Origin: Massilia aurea
GTDB taxonomy: Bacteria > Pseudomonadota > Gammaproteobacteria > Burkholderiales > Burkholderiaceae_D
DNA length: 64,000 bases
Assembly: GCF_014200505.1 (NCBI RefSeq)
Contig: NZ_JACHBX010000002.1
Span: 682,001 to 746,000 of the forward strand
Direction: 5' to 3'
Every line of letters starts with the position of its first letter. Positions within the stretch are counted from its first letter, which is position 1. The notes beneath the pieces were generated by a model, which did not search any database, had not been told where the DNA came from, and saw only the letters and a list, made by a program, of their open reading frames with translations. Position numbers and translations under genes: made by a program. Shown here piece by piece: positions 56,763 to 64,000 of the stretch.

Positions 56763-57191
56763 TCAGCGATCAGCCGAGCGCAATGTAATGTTCGGATGAT
56801 CAGCAAACACCTGCATCACCAGGTCAAAGTACGTCGGCCCGCCCTGCCCAAGGCGCGCCAGTGCCGCTTGAATCGGGCCAGGTTTAAACACCTGCGGCTG
56901 CTCGAGCTTTGCGAGATAGTAGGCGCGGGTCGCCTCGACGCCCAGGGCAATACGGCTACTGTCCATTTGCTGCCAGACGACGATCGCTGGCGACTTGCCG
57001 CGCAAGACGCCATAGCCACCGTATAGCATGTCGTCCAGCCCATCCAGGCTGGCGCCAAGCTGCCAATCCTCGCCCACCATGAAGACGCGGTTGATCTCGT
57101 CATAGAATGAAGCGATGTCCCGGATGTTGGCGCCGTCGATCATCAGGGTCTGCGGTGGCGATGCTGCAGGCAAGCTTGTGGTCGTCGTCAT
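56763..57191 (-). CDS. Barstar-like protein
   Basis: A 142-residue protein whose core LMIDGANIRDIASFYDEINRVFMVGEDWQLGASLDGLDDMLYGGYG fits the barstar (barnase-inhibitor) family, with the extended C-terminus seen in one subgroup (TYFDLVMQVFADHPNITL). Barstars bind and block secreted ribonucleases; no partner RNase is visible in the window. GC is that of the backbone. I chose the ATG at 57191; the internal MIDGAN is also possible. Confidence 0.6.
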   Translation of the reverse strand: MTTTTSLPAASPPQTLMIDGANIRDIASFYDEINRVFMVGEDWQLGASLDGLDDMLYGGYGVLRGKSPAIVVWQQMDSSRIALGVEATRAYYLAKLEQPQVFKPGPIQAALARLGQGGPTYFDLVMQVFADHPNITLRSADR

Positions 57192-57261
57192 CGATATCGT
57201 ATCCCGTAGCAAACATCCTATATGTGCCCGCATCCACCGGATTCAATGCGGGCCAACCCGG

Positions 57262-59400
57262 TCAGAACCGGTAAGTACCAGTCAACCTGACGTTGCGCCC
57301 CTCGCCCGGCATGATCCAGCGCGATACATGCAAGTGGCTCGACACGAAATAATGCTGGTTGAACGCATTGCGTAGTGCCAGTTGCACCTCGATCGACTGG
57401 CCTTGCCCGAGCTTTCTGGCCCAGGTGTGTGTGGCGTCGAAGCGGCCGTAGCCCGGCAGTGTCGTGCCGTTTGCCTCATCGGCAAAGCGCGCACCTTGCA
57501 AATAAAGGCCCGCACCGGTTTTCCAGGCGTCGTTCCAGCGATACTGGCCCCACAAGGTCATGGCATGGCGGGCCACGTTGGGCACACGCTTGCCGCCATA
57601 TACGGCATTCTGGCGATAGGCAGCGTCCGTGTACGCATAGGTTGCCGCAACGTCCAGGTTCGCGGTGACCGATCCGGTCAGCGATGCCTCGATGCCCTGT
57701 GACCTTGCCGAGCCGTCGACAGTGAAGTCGAAATTATTTGCCGGCGTGCTCTGATCGGCCGAAATCATATTGGTCTGCTGCAGACGGTACAGGGCGATAT
57801 CCCCCATCAACAGCCCTTCCAGCCACAGCGATTTCCAACCCATTTCCATTTGCCTGGAAACGCGCGAAGGCAGCGACCGGTTCGATGACGACGACACCTG
57901 GTTTGGCGACATGCCGGACGCGATATTGGCGTACAGGGTGTGCTGTGCCGATACGCGGTACAGCACACCCAGTTTCGGCGACCAGCGGGACTCGTCCACT
58001 GGCAGCGTGCCCGCGGCGCCAAACATGAACTGCTGGTCCGTGTAGCGCAGGCCCGCCACGAGCGACCAGGCAGCAAGATCGATCTGGTCTTGCGCAGAGG
58101 CAGCAAGCGAGGTCAGATCTTCGTTCGTGCGCGAACGCGGTAACACCACGCCTGCTGGCGGCGCAGTTACGCGGCCGAATACGGGTAGGTAGACATTGAT
58201 CGGCGGGCTGGTCGCTGCCGGGACAGTCAAGGCAGGCTGGTCGAGCGTCTCCTTGTACCTGTCCAGCCCGAAGAACAGCTTGTGGGTGATGCCGGCCAGT
58301 TCTTGCTTGCTGGTCAGCGACATGGCGATGCTGTCGATCCGTCGTTTGGTAGCAGGCTCCAAGGCTGACACCCTGGCGTACGTGCCGGCTGGCTGCCCCG
58401 CCAACGGCGCGCCGTTCAACAGATTCTTGATCGACGTCGCGTGTGCTGCCAGATGGGTCACATCGACGGCAACCTTGGTAGCGTCGGTGATCGCGAAGTC
58501 GCCGTGCAGATCGATGATGCGATTCTTCGTTGTCGAATCGCCGAATGGTTCACCGAACTGGCGGTCGCGGGGAATGGCCACCGGGCGCCCATCGACTGCG
58601 GGGATGCCGTAGTCGGGGCGATAGGTCTGGTTGATGGCCTCGACACCGGCGCGCAAGCGATAACGGCGCCCGTCTCCCTGTGCGATGCCCAGCTTGACCG
58701 CCTCCAGTCGATCGGGGACATGGCGCCACTGGCTCGCATCTGAGCGCGTCACGATGATGCGCGCTGCCAGGGCATCTTCCGCCGACAGGATGCGGTTCAG
58801 GTCGGCGGTGTACTCGCGCGCGGCATGCTCTCCCGCCGCTACCAGCACGGCGCCGGCATTGGCCATCGTTGGCTGGCGTGTCACGAGATTGACCGTGCCG
58901 CCGGGTTCGCTGCGCACGCCCACCGCCGACCCCGGGCCGCGCAGCACATCCACGCTGTCGATGAAGGCCGGCACATACGGGTAGTTCGACAGGCGCACGC
59001 CGTCGCGCAAGATACGGTTCGAGCCCGTACTGCTATCGGCAACCGCACCACGCAAGATGAAAAACTGTGTATGCGCCCCGTTGAAACCTGAATCGGCCTG
59101 CGCCCCGGGAATATTGCGTAGCGCGTCTTGCAGCGTGGTGCCTGCCTGGTCGCGTACGCGCTCGCCATCGATGCTGTCGACGGAAAACGGCACGTCCATC
59201 GATGAACCGTTCGTCCCGATGGCCAGCGTGCCGGCGCGCTGGCCATCGGGCAATGCGTGGCCCGACACAATCACGATTGGCGTGCGCGTCGTTATCTCGT
59301 CGGCCTGCGCAACGGCAGGCGTACCAGCGACAATCGTCAGTCCCAGCAGGACGACGCTGGCTGTGGCGTGCATGGTGGATGTGTAGCGTGTTTTTTTCAT
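57262..59400 (-). CDS. TonB-dependent siderophore-type outer membrane receptor
   Basis: A 712-residue receptor with a signal peptide (MKKTRYTSTMHATASVVLLG...PAVAQA). The plug domain contains RDQAGTTLQDALRNIPGAQ and DSVDVLRGPGSAVGVRSEPGG, and the barrel ends GRNVRLTGTYRF with the terminal aromatic residue. It resembles FhuE/FpvA-type ferric-siderophore receptors; the true ligand is unknown. A GAGAGAG ribosome site precedes the ATG at 59400. Confidence 0.92.
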   Translation of the reverse strand: MKKTRYTSTMHATASVVLLGLTIVAGTPAVAQADEITTRTPIVIVSGHALPDGQRAGTLAIGTNGSSMDVPFSVDSIDGERVRDQAGTTLQDALRNIPGAQADSGFNGAHTQFFILRGAVADSSTGSNRILRDGVRLSNYPYVPAFIDSVDVLRGPGSAVGVRSEPGGTVNLVTRQPTMANAGAVLVAAGEHAAREYTADLNRILSAEDALAARIIVTRSDASQWRHVPDRLEAVKLGIAQGDGRRYRLRAGVEAINQTYRPDYGIPAVDGRPVAIPRDRQFGEPFGDSTTKNRIIDLHGDFAITDATKVAVDVTHLAAHATSIKNLLNGAPLAGQPAGTYARVSALEPATKRRIDSIAMSLTSKQELAGITHKLFFGLDRYKETLDQPALTVPAATSPPINVYLPVFGRVTAPPAGVVLPRSRTNEDLTSLAASAQDQIDLAAWSLVAGLRYTDQQFMFGAAGTLPVDESRWSPKLGVLYRVSAQHTLYANIASGMSPNQVSSSSNRSLPSRVSRQMEMGWKSLWLEGLLMGDIALYRLQQTNMISADQSTPANNFDFTVDGSARSQGIEASLTGSVTANLDVAATYAYTDAAYRQNAVYGGKRVPNVARHAMTLWGQYRWNDAWKTGAGLYLQGARFADEANGTTLPGYGRFDATHTWARKLGQGQSIEVQLALRNAFNQHYFVSSHLHVSRWIMPGEGRNVRLTGTYRF

Positions 59401-59427
59401 GGGGATCTCTCTCTCGTATTGACCTGA

Positions 59428-59456
59428 GCCGACCATGCGATGGACGCATGGTCGGC
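59428..59456. terminator. Strong hairpin between receptor and DUF2946 genes
   Basis: GCCGACCATGCG and CGCATGGTCGGC form a 12-bp perfect stem around five bases. No T tract follows on the minus strand, so it may pause or attenuate rather than end transcription. It lies 28 bases upstream of the receptor start and 66 bases after the DUF2946 stop. Confidence 0.6.
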
Positions 59457-59521
59457 AAATTTAAGTAGGCGAAGCAAAGCACGCGCTTGCGCAAGGCTTC
59501 ACGTCGAACTGCTGCAGAAGA

Positions 59522-59914
59522 TCAGGAGCGCAGAGGAGGCGCGCGTGCTTGCGCGCGCTTCCAGATCGCCAGCGGATAGGGCGATTGGAAGAACAGGAAG
59601 GAATGGGTTTGTTGGGTGTCGATCAGGGGGATGGAATATCCCGCACCCGGTGGCAAGGCGAACGAGCCTGCGTGCGTCGCACACAGCGGGCAATGGTCGA
59701 CATGTCCAGCATCGGATGGAGCGTGATCGGAAACGTCGCCTGTCGTTGAAGCGACCTTGACGAATCGGGTGCTACCCATGCTGCAAATTTCAGTCCAGGT
59801 ATCACCCGACGCGACAGCCATTGCATGGGACATCGACGGCGCCAATGCAGCAAACAGCATCGCAATGCATGCGATCCAGGCGGCAAAGTGACGCGTCATT
59901 CTTTCCATTTGCAT
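59522..59914 (-). CDS. DUF2946 family protein
   Basis: A 130-residue protein with an N-terminal hydrophobic signal (FAAWIACIAMLFAALAPSMSHA) and the DUF2946 motif HCPLCATHAG with His and Cys residues that could bind metal. Members often sit beside TonB receptors or copper genes; here it lies directly upstream of the siderophore-type receptor on the same strand, so metal uptake is a reasonable guess. Start at the first or second ATG. Confidence 0.8.
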   Translation of the reverse strand: MQMERMTRHFAAWIACIAMLFAALAPSMSHAMAVASGDTWTEICSMGSTRFVKVASTTGDVSDHAPSDAGHVDHCPLCATHAGSFALPPGAGYSIPLIDTQQTHSFLFFQSPYPLAIWKRAQARAPPLRS

Positions 59915-60456
59915 ACTGAAATTATAGCAGTGGGGATGGACAGAAAGTATCTATTCATTCCTTGTCCCGAAGCCGCTGAAACCTGCATCGCGCACCTCAA
60001 CAAACCCACCGCACAAACGTCGCGCCACCGCCTCAGTAGTAGTACGCAGAACGCTACCGCTTGAATACTGAGACGGCCTTTTAAGGGGGCCAGCCCCAAG
60101 CAAGGCTACTTTGTTTGGGCTATACTTACCGAACTCCTATACAAGAGTTACCCCCAGTTTCGATGGACGCCCGGGATATTGACTGGCCCGCCTGACACTC
60201 CTGTCAACGCGTTATATCCTTGTTTGCCAACCCGCGATGCCGCCACGATCGAGACCCGATCGCAGCAATGCATCGCCGTTGCTATTGCGTCGGTTGTCGA
60301 GGCTTGTTGCGGTGGATTGCCGCGACAGATCCCGACAACCCGTTCTCTAATGGCGCTTCCTGTTGCTTCCGGAATGCGCCACTACCGAGCCGTCGAATTT
60401 TTAAATCAGATGTTGCATGCCAGGCCATCGCACACATTTTTTCAGGTGATACTCGT
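59915..60456. other. Intergenic region upstream of the malate:quinone oxidoreductase gene
   Basis: About 540 bases between divergent genes. It holds a 7-bp dyad CTCAGTA/TACTGAG (60031-60075 area), a GGGGCC-AG-CCCC-like small stem near 60086, and a TATACT that could be a -10 box at 60121 but without a convincing -35. The frame of the oxidoreductase is open from 60220 but the translated sequence before 60457 is not protein-like. No further gene is seen. Confidence 0.5.
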
Positions 60457-62046
60457 ATGCGCAACTCGCTATTAGTCGTCCTTTCTTGCTTCGTCGTTGC
60501 TTCGTGCTCGAAAGCGCCCGCTCCATCCAATGACAAGCCGGTTGACGTTGTCCTGATCGGTGCCGGCGTCATGAGCGCCACGCTCGGGACGATGCTCAAG
60601 GAACTCGATCCGGAACTGACGATCCAGATGTACGAACGCATGGACTCGGTTTCGGCCGAAAGTTCGGATGCCATGAACAACGCCGGCACCGGTCACTCCG
60701 GTTTCGCCGAGCTGAACTACACGCCGGAAATGCCGGACGGTACCATCGACACCAAGAAGGCGGTCGACATCAACGAGCAGTTCGAAGTGTCGAAGCAGTT
60801 CTGGGCCTACCAGGTGCAGAAGCAGTACCTTGGCGCGCCGCAGAGCTTCATCAACAATGTGCCGCACATGGCCTTTGTCTGGGGTGACGACAACATCAAT
60901 TTCCTGCGCAAGCGTTACGCCGCACTGCAGAAGGAAAACCTGTTCAAGGGCATGCTGTATAGCGAAGACCAGGAACAGATCCGCAAGTGGGCGCCGCTGG
61001 TCATGAATGGCCGCGACGCAGCGCAGAAAGTGGCTGCCACCCGCATGGAAATCGGTACCGACGTCAACTTCGGCGCCCTGACCCGCAGCATGGTCAAGCA
61101 CCTGACCGGCACCCACGGGATGACGCTGAACCTGCGTACCCAGGTCGAAGACATCAAGCGCGGCGAAAACGGTCTGTGGAACGTCACCGTCAAGAACCTG
61201 GCGGACAACAAGGTCTCGACCGTGAGCACCAAATTCGTGTTCATCGGCGCTGGCGGCGGCGCACTGCCACTGCTGGAAAAGACGGGCATTCCTGAAGCCA
61301 AGGGTTTCGGTGGCGTACCGGTCGGTGGCCAGTGGCTCGTCACGACCAACCAGGCGCTGGTCGAGGCGCACAACGCCAAGGTGTATGGCAAGGCATCGGT
61401 CGGTTCGCCGCCAATGTCGGTTCCTCACCTGGACACCCGGGTCATCGACGGCAAGAAAGCCCTGCTGTTTGGCCCGTTCGCGACGTTCTCGACCAAGTTC
61501 TTGAAAAATGGTTCGTGGATCGACATGCCAGCATCGGTCAACACCGGCAACGTGCGTCCGATGGTGCAAGCCGGTATCGACAACATCCCGCTGACCAAGT
61601 ACCTGGTCGAGCAAGTGATGCAGTCGCAGGAAGACCGCGTGGCAACCCTGCGTGAGTACCTGCCGGAAGCGAAGAAAGAAGACTGGAAACTGGTCAACGC
61701 AGGTCAGCGCGTGCAGATCGTCAAGGACGATCCGGCCAAGGGCGGCCTGCTGCAGTTCGGTACCGAAGTCGTGGCATCGAACGACGGTTCGGTCACTGCT
61801 CTGCTGGGCGCGTCGCCAGGCGCCTCGACCGCTGCGCCGATCATGCTGAAAGTGATTGCAGCGTCGTCGTTCAAGGACAAGCTGGCCACGCCGGAGTGGC
61901 AAGCCAAGATGAAGGAAATGATCCCTTCGTACGGCCGCAAGCTCAACGGTGATGCAGCGTATGCCAACCAGATCCGTCAGCAGAGCAGCGCTGTCCTGGG
62001 CCTGAAAGCCTTCACGCTCGACGTGACGGCCGCATCGCAAGAGTAA
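60457..62046 (+). CDS. mqo: Malate:quinone oxidoreductase with lipoprotein signal
   Basis: A 529-residue FAD enzyme that oxidises malate and passes electrons to quinone. The FAD site is VVLIGAGVMSATLGTML (about 31-47) and conserved MQO blocks are NAGTGHSGFAELNYTP and GQWLVTTNQALVEAHNAKVYGKASVGSPPMSVPHLD. The N-terminus is a lipoprotein signal (MRNSLLVVLSCFVVASCSKA, lipobox V14-A-S-C17), so it should act as an exported anchored enzyme. An AGGTGA ribosome site fixes the ATG at 60457. Confidence 0.95.
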   Translation: MRNSLLVVLSCFVVASCSKAPAPSNDKPVDVVLIGAGVMSATLGTMLKELDPELTIQMYERMDSVSAESSDAMNNAGTGHSGFAELNYTPEMPDGTIDTKKAVDINEQFEVSKQFWAYQVQKQYLGAPQSFINNVPHMAFVWGDDNINFLRKRYAALQKENLFKGMLYSEDQEQIRKWAPLVMNGRDAAQKVAATRMEIGTDVNFGALTRSMVKHLTGTHGMTLNLRTQVEDIKRGENGLWNVTVKNLADNKVSTVSTKFVFIGAGGGALPLLEKTGIPEAKGFGGVPVGGQWLVTTNQALVEAHNAKVYGKASVGSPPMSVPHLDTRVIDGKKALLFGPFATFSTKFLKNGSWIDMPASVNTGNVRPMVQAGIDNIPLTKYLVEQVMQSQEDRVATLREYLPEAKKEDWKLVNAGQRVQIVKDDPAKGGLLQFGTEVVASNDGSVTALLGASPGASTAAPIMLKVIAASSFKDKLATPEWQAKMKEMIPSYGRKLNGDAAYANQIRQQSSAVLGLKAFTLDVTAASQE

Positions 62047-62068
62047 GCAACACCGTCGTAATAACCAC

Positions 62069-62102
62069 AAAGGCCCCGGTGCTTCACAGCGCCGGGGCCT
62101 TT
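62069..62102 (+). terminator. Terminator after mqo
   Basis: AAAGGCCCCGG and CCGGGGCCTTT form an 11-bp perfect stem around 12 bases, 22 bases after the mqo stop. It works in both directions and also faces the minus-strand gene that ends at 62126. Confidence 0.88.
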
Positions 62103-62125
62103 GTCATTGTGCGCTGCAGATGGTG

Positions 62126-62668
62126 TTATTTGCGTGAACGCAGCGCTTCGAGCTCGGCCCGCAACGCGCTGCGCTCGGTGCGCGAGGTGTCGAGTTTGGT
62201 CTGCAGATCCTTCAGCTCGCCCATCAGGTTGTCGCGCTCGGTCGTGGCGCCGATCAGGTCCATCTGGGCCTGCAGGCGCGCATCCGACTCGGCTGCCGTG
62301 GCCGTCACATTGCGTTCGAGCTGCTGGCGCAGATCGACCAGTTGCGCATCCTTGCCGTCGATGGCCAGCTGGTCCTTGGCCTTGCCGACCAGGGCGTCGG
62401 TGGCGATCTGGCGTGCATTGCGCAGCTCGGCCGTCAGGCGCTGGATTTCTTCGTCGCGTTCTGCTGCCATCGACTGGGCATGGTCGCGCGCGGCCTGGGC
62501 TTCGTCCAGGTCGGCCTGCAGCGAAAGTTTCTCGCTGTCGGCTGTTGCCAGCGCGTCGCGCAGACCGGCGCCGGCGTCGTGTGCATACTGTTGGGCCCAG
62601 GCACTCAGCTCAGCGAGCAGGGCTGGGGGCATTTCGGCCTTTGGTGGGGTGGCCATGGCAGTGGTCAT
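62126..62668 (-). CDS. Coiled-coil protein of unknown function
   Basis: A 180-residue protein. After about 50 residues (MPPALLAELSAWAQQYAHDAG) almost all of it is a long, charged coiled coil with heptad pattern (DEEIQRLTAELRNARQ, LQAQMDLIGATTERDNLMGEL). No enzyme motif or signal is seen. It lies between mqo and the tssK-like gene. Likely real from codon use and length, function unknown. Confidence 0.7.
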   Translation of the reverse strand: MTTAMATPPKAEMPPALLAELSAWAQQYAHDAGAGLRDALATADSEKLSLQADLDEAQAARDHAQSMAAERDEEIQRLTAELRNARQIATDALVGKAKDQLAIDGKDAQLVDLRQQLERNVTATAAESDARLQAQMDLIGATTERDNLMGELKDLQTKLDTSRTERSALRAELEALRSRK

Positions 62669-62815
62669 TGCGCGTCAAATCGTAAGAGGAGGAGGCGTTT
62701 ATCATACGCGAGAGTTTCCACCGAGAATTAAATTAGCCGCCAAAAAGCAGCGATGTGTTGCGCCGTTGCTGGTGCAAGAACACCGTCCATACAGGGCACG
62801 GCTGAGTATTCAGAC

Positions 62816-62824
62816 TTATCCACA
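62816..62824 (+). promoter_or_regulatory. DnaA box near the right edge
   Basis: A perfect TTATCCACA, 32 bases downstream of the tssK-like stop and followed by a second partial match (TTATCCCCA). Meaning unknown. Confidence 0.45.
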
Positions 62825-62855
62825 GGTTTATCCCCACCAGGTCGGCAGCGCCCCA

Positions 62856-64000
62856 TCACGCCATCACGGCCAGCAATTCCAGCTTGAGTTCCCTCAAGCC
62901 TTCCGGCGCATAGATCGAGATCGACTGCGCCTTGAGCATGCGTTCGAACATCGGCCCTTTCGATTCGAGGCTGAAGTAACAGGTTTCGGGCCGCACGGGG
63001 ATGGCGGCCGGCGGCTGCGGCGAATACTGCAGGCGCACGCCGGGCAGCGCCGAGAGCACGAACTTCTCGACGTCGTCCGGCGCGCCCACCTTGAAGCGCA
63101 GCGGCACGATCTCGATCAGTTCGAGCGCTGCGATGTCGGCCGATACCGCGATATAGAACGTGGTGTCGTCGTCGATCTTGCCGGAGTCGAGCATCCCGAT
63201 GTGGTATGACGGGCGCACCTCGTTGAGCATGATGCCGAAGTACTTGGCCGAGATGACCGTGTCGAGCAGTTCGCGGATGATCATGTGCAGCTTCGCAAAC
63301 GCCGGGCCAGGGTCGCCATGCTGGTAGGCCGGCAGGTCGGCCAGGGTCCAGCTCTTCGAGAACGTCATCAGGCCGCCCGCCACGTCCAGCAGTGACTGGA
63401 ACAGGCGCTCGGGATGCAGCGCCGGATGATGGAAGTGGTGCGTCAGCGCCGCGTAGGCTGAACTGGCCGTGTGCAGCAGCCAGAACGACGACATGTCGCC
63501 CGAGCGAAATTCGATCACGTTGCGGGTCGGTTCACGGTGGTGGCCGTACAGCGCGCCGACCTTGGCCTGCAGCGCGTCGAGCAGGCGCCGCAAACCCTGG
63601 AACAGCACCGGTGACGCGCCCACTGACAGGGCCGGCGGCACCAGGGCAGGATCGGGCTCGAAGCCACCGGTGGGCGTGCGCCGCACGCGCAGCAGCGGAA
63701 AATGGATGTAGGCGTCGCGCGGCTCGAACTCGGCCACCAGCCGCAGCGCGCGCCGCAGATAGGCCAGCTGCACCGGCGCAGCCTGCGTGAACAGGTCGGG
63801 CGCTTCCAGGTTCGCCTGCATGAAGCGCGCCGCGTTGTCGGCCGACGTTGCGGCCTGCCCCGGCTGCACGAAGTTGGCATTGAAGGGTTTGAGGCCCGGC
63901 AGCGCCGCGTAATACGTCACTGCCTGCACCGTTTGCGCCAGCGTGCTGAGGTCGATCGTGGCGGGCAGCTCGTCGCTGCCGGGCGCCTCGTACAGCTCGC
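62856..64000 (-). CDS. tssK: Type VI secretion baseplate subunit TssK, C-terminal part
   Basis: The open frame runs to the window edge, so at least 381 C-terminal codons are present and the 5' end is missing. The segment AVTYYAALPGLKPFNANF, the YGHHREPTRNVIEFRSGDMSSFWLLHTA block and the C-terminal PETCYFSLESKGPMFERMLKAQSISIYAPEGLRELKLELLAV match the TssK/ImpJ family, which links the T6SS baseplate to the membrane complex. No other T6SS gene is in the window, so the cluster, if any, lies to the right. Confidence 0.85.
   Translation of the reverse strand, partial: ELYEAPGSDELPATIDLSTLAQTVQAVTYYAALPGLKPFNANFVQPGQAATSADNAARFMQANLEAPDLFTQAAPVQLAYLRRALRLVAEFEPRDAYIHFPLLRVRRTPTGGFEPDPALVPPALSVGASPVLFQGLRRLLDALQAKVGALYGHHREPTRNVIEFRSGDMSSFWLLHTASSAYAALTHHFHHPALHPERLFQSLLDVAGGLMTFSKSWTLADLPAYQHGDPGPAFAKLHMIIRELLDTVISAKYFGIMLNEVRPSYHIGMLDSGKIDDDTTFYIAVSADIAALELIEIVPLRFKVGAPDDVEKFVLSALPGVRLQYSPQPPAAIPVRPETCYFSLESKGPMFERMLKAQSISIYAPEGLRELKLELLAVMA

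Noticed and set aside
60220-60456. A 79-codon N-terminal extension of the malate:quinone oxidoreductase
   Set aside because: It would bury the lipoprotein signal; a good ribosome site and signal peptide mark the ATG at 60457.

Overview
The window reads as a piece of chromosome from a high-GC betaproteobacterium of the Oxalobacteraceae (Massilia-like). This is inferred from the protein sequences (SlmA, a PutA without the N-terminal ribbon-helix-helix, a secreted MQO, a PHB-depolymerase-type esterase), from the order atpIBEFHAGDC-parB-parA-rsmG-mnmG, and from a GC-rich backbone. I could not run a database search, so the genus is inference.

Layout. 1-18.2 kb is housekeeping and accessory metabolism: a DUF2520 protein, DUF924, MgtC/SapB, an M24 aminopeptidase P, a phosphoribosyltransferase, a nitronate-monooxygenase-like enzyme whose 3' end runs into a 34-bp tandem repeat, a PHB-depolymerase-type esterase, argB, tRNA-Thr(GGT), a HAD nucleotidase, slmA, a pabB-aminotransferase fusion, ompW with an FNR box, a glutathione peroxidase, and a GT2-GtrA-GT39 glycan module with stop/start overlaps. 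18.4-25.6 kb is the complete F1Fo ATP synthase operon on the minus strand, with a clear sigma70 promoter upstream of atpI and a hairpin terminator after atpC. 25.8-30.4 kb holds parB, parA, rsmG and mnmG, followed by three parS sites.

32.1-33.05 kb is a gene-free stretch that I read as the chromosome origin. It is built from three degenerate tandem units, each carrying DnaA boxes, then a short GC-richer spacer, then DnaA-trio-like CTA/TTA triplets, then TTGTATAC. To its right lie an MTA/SAH nucleosidase, alanine dehydrogenase, PutA with a divergent Lrp-type regulator, a HAF-repeat secreted protein, a LysR regulator, a ferredoxin-coaD-rsmD cluster, glmU and glmS.

50.2-56.65 kb, immediately downstream of glmS (the classical Tn7 attachment position), is a low-GC island. 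It encodes a ubiquitin-like conjugation cassette: a tri-ubiquitin-like protein fused to an E2-like domain, a JAMM peptidase fused to a ThiF/E1-like domain, a DUF6527 protein and a multi-span membrane protein. These are preceded by an HTH-HATPase protein and a STAS-like (DUF4325) winged-helix protein. This is the most interesting system in the window and is a plausible, unproven, defence or stress module.

56.7-64 kb returns to backbone: a barstar-like protein, a TonB-dependent siderophore-type receptor with a DUF2946 protein, a secreted malate:quinone oxidoreductase, a coiled-coil protein and the 3' part of a tssK-like type VI secretion gene cut by the window edge.
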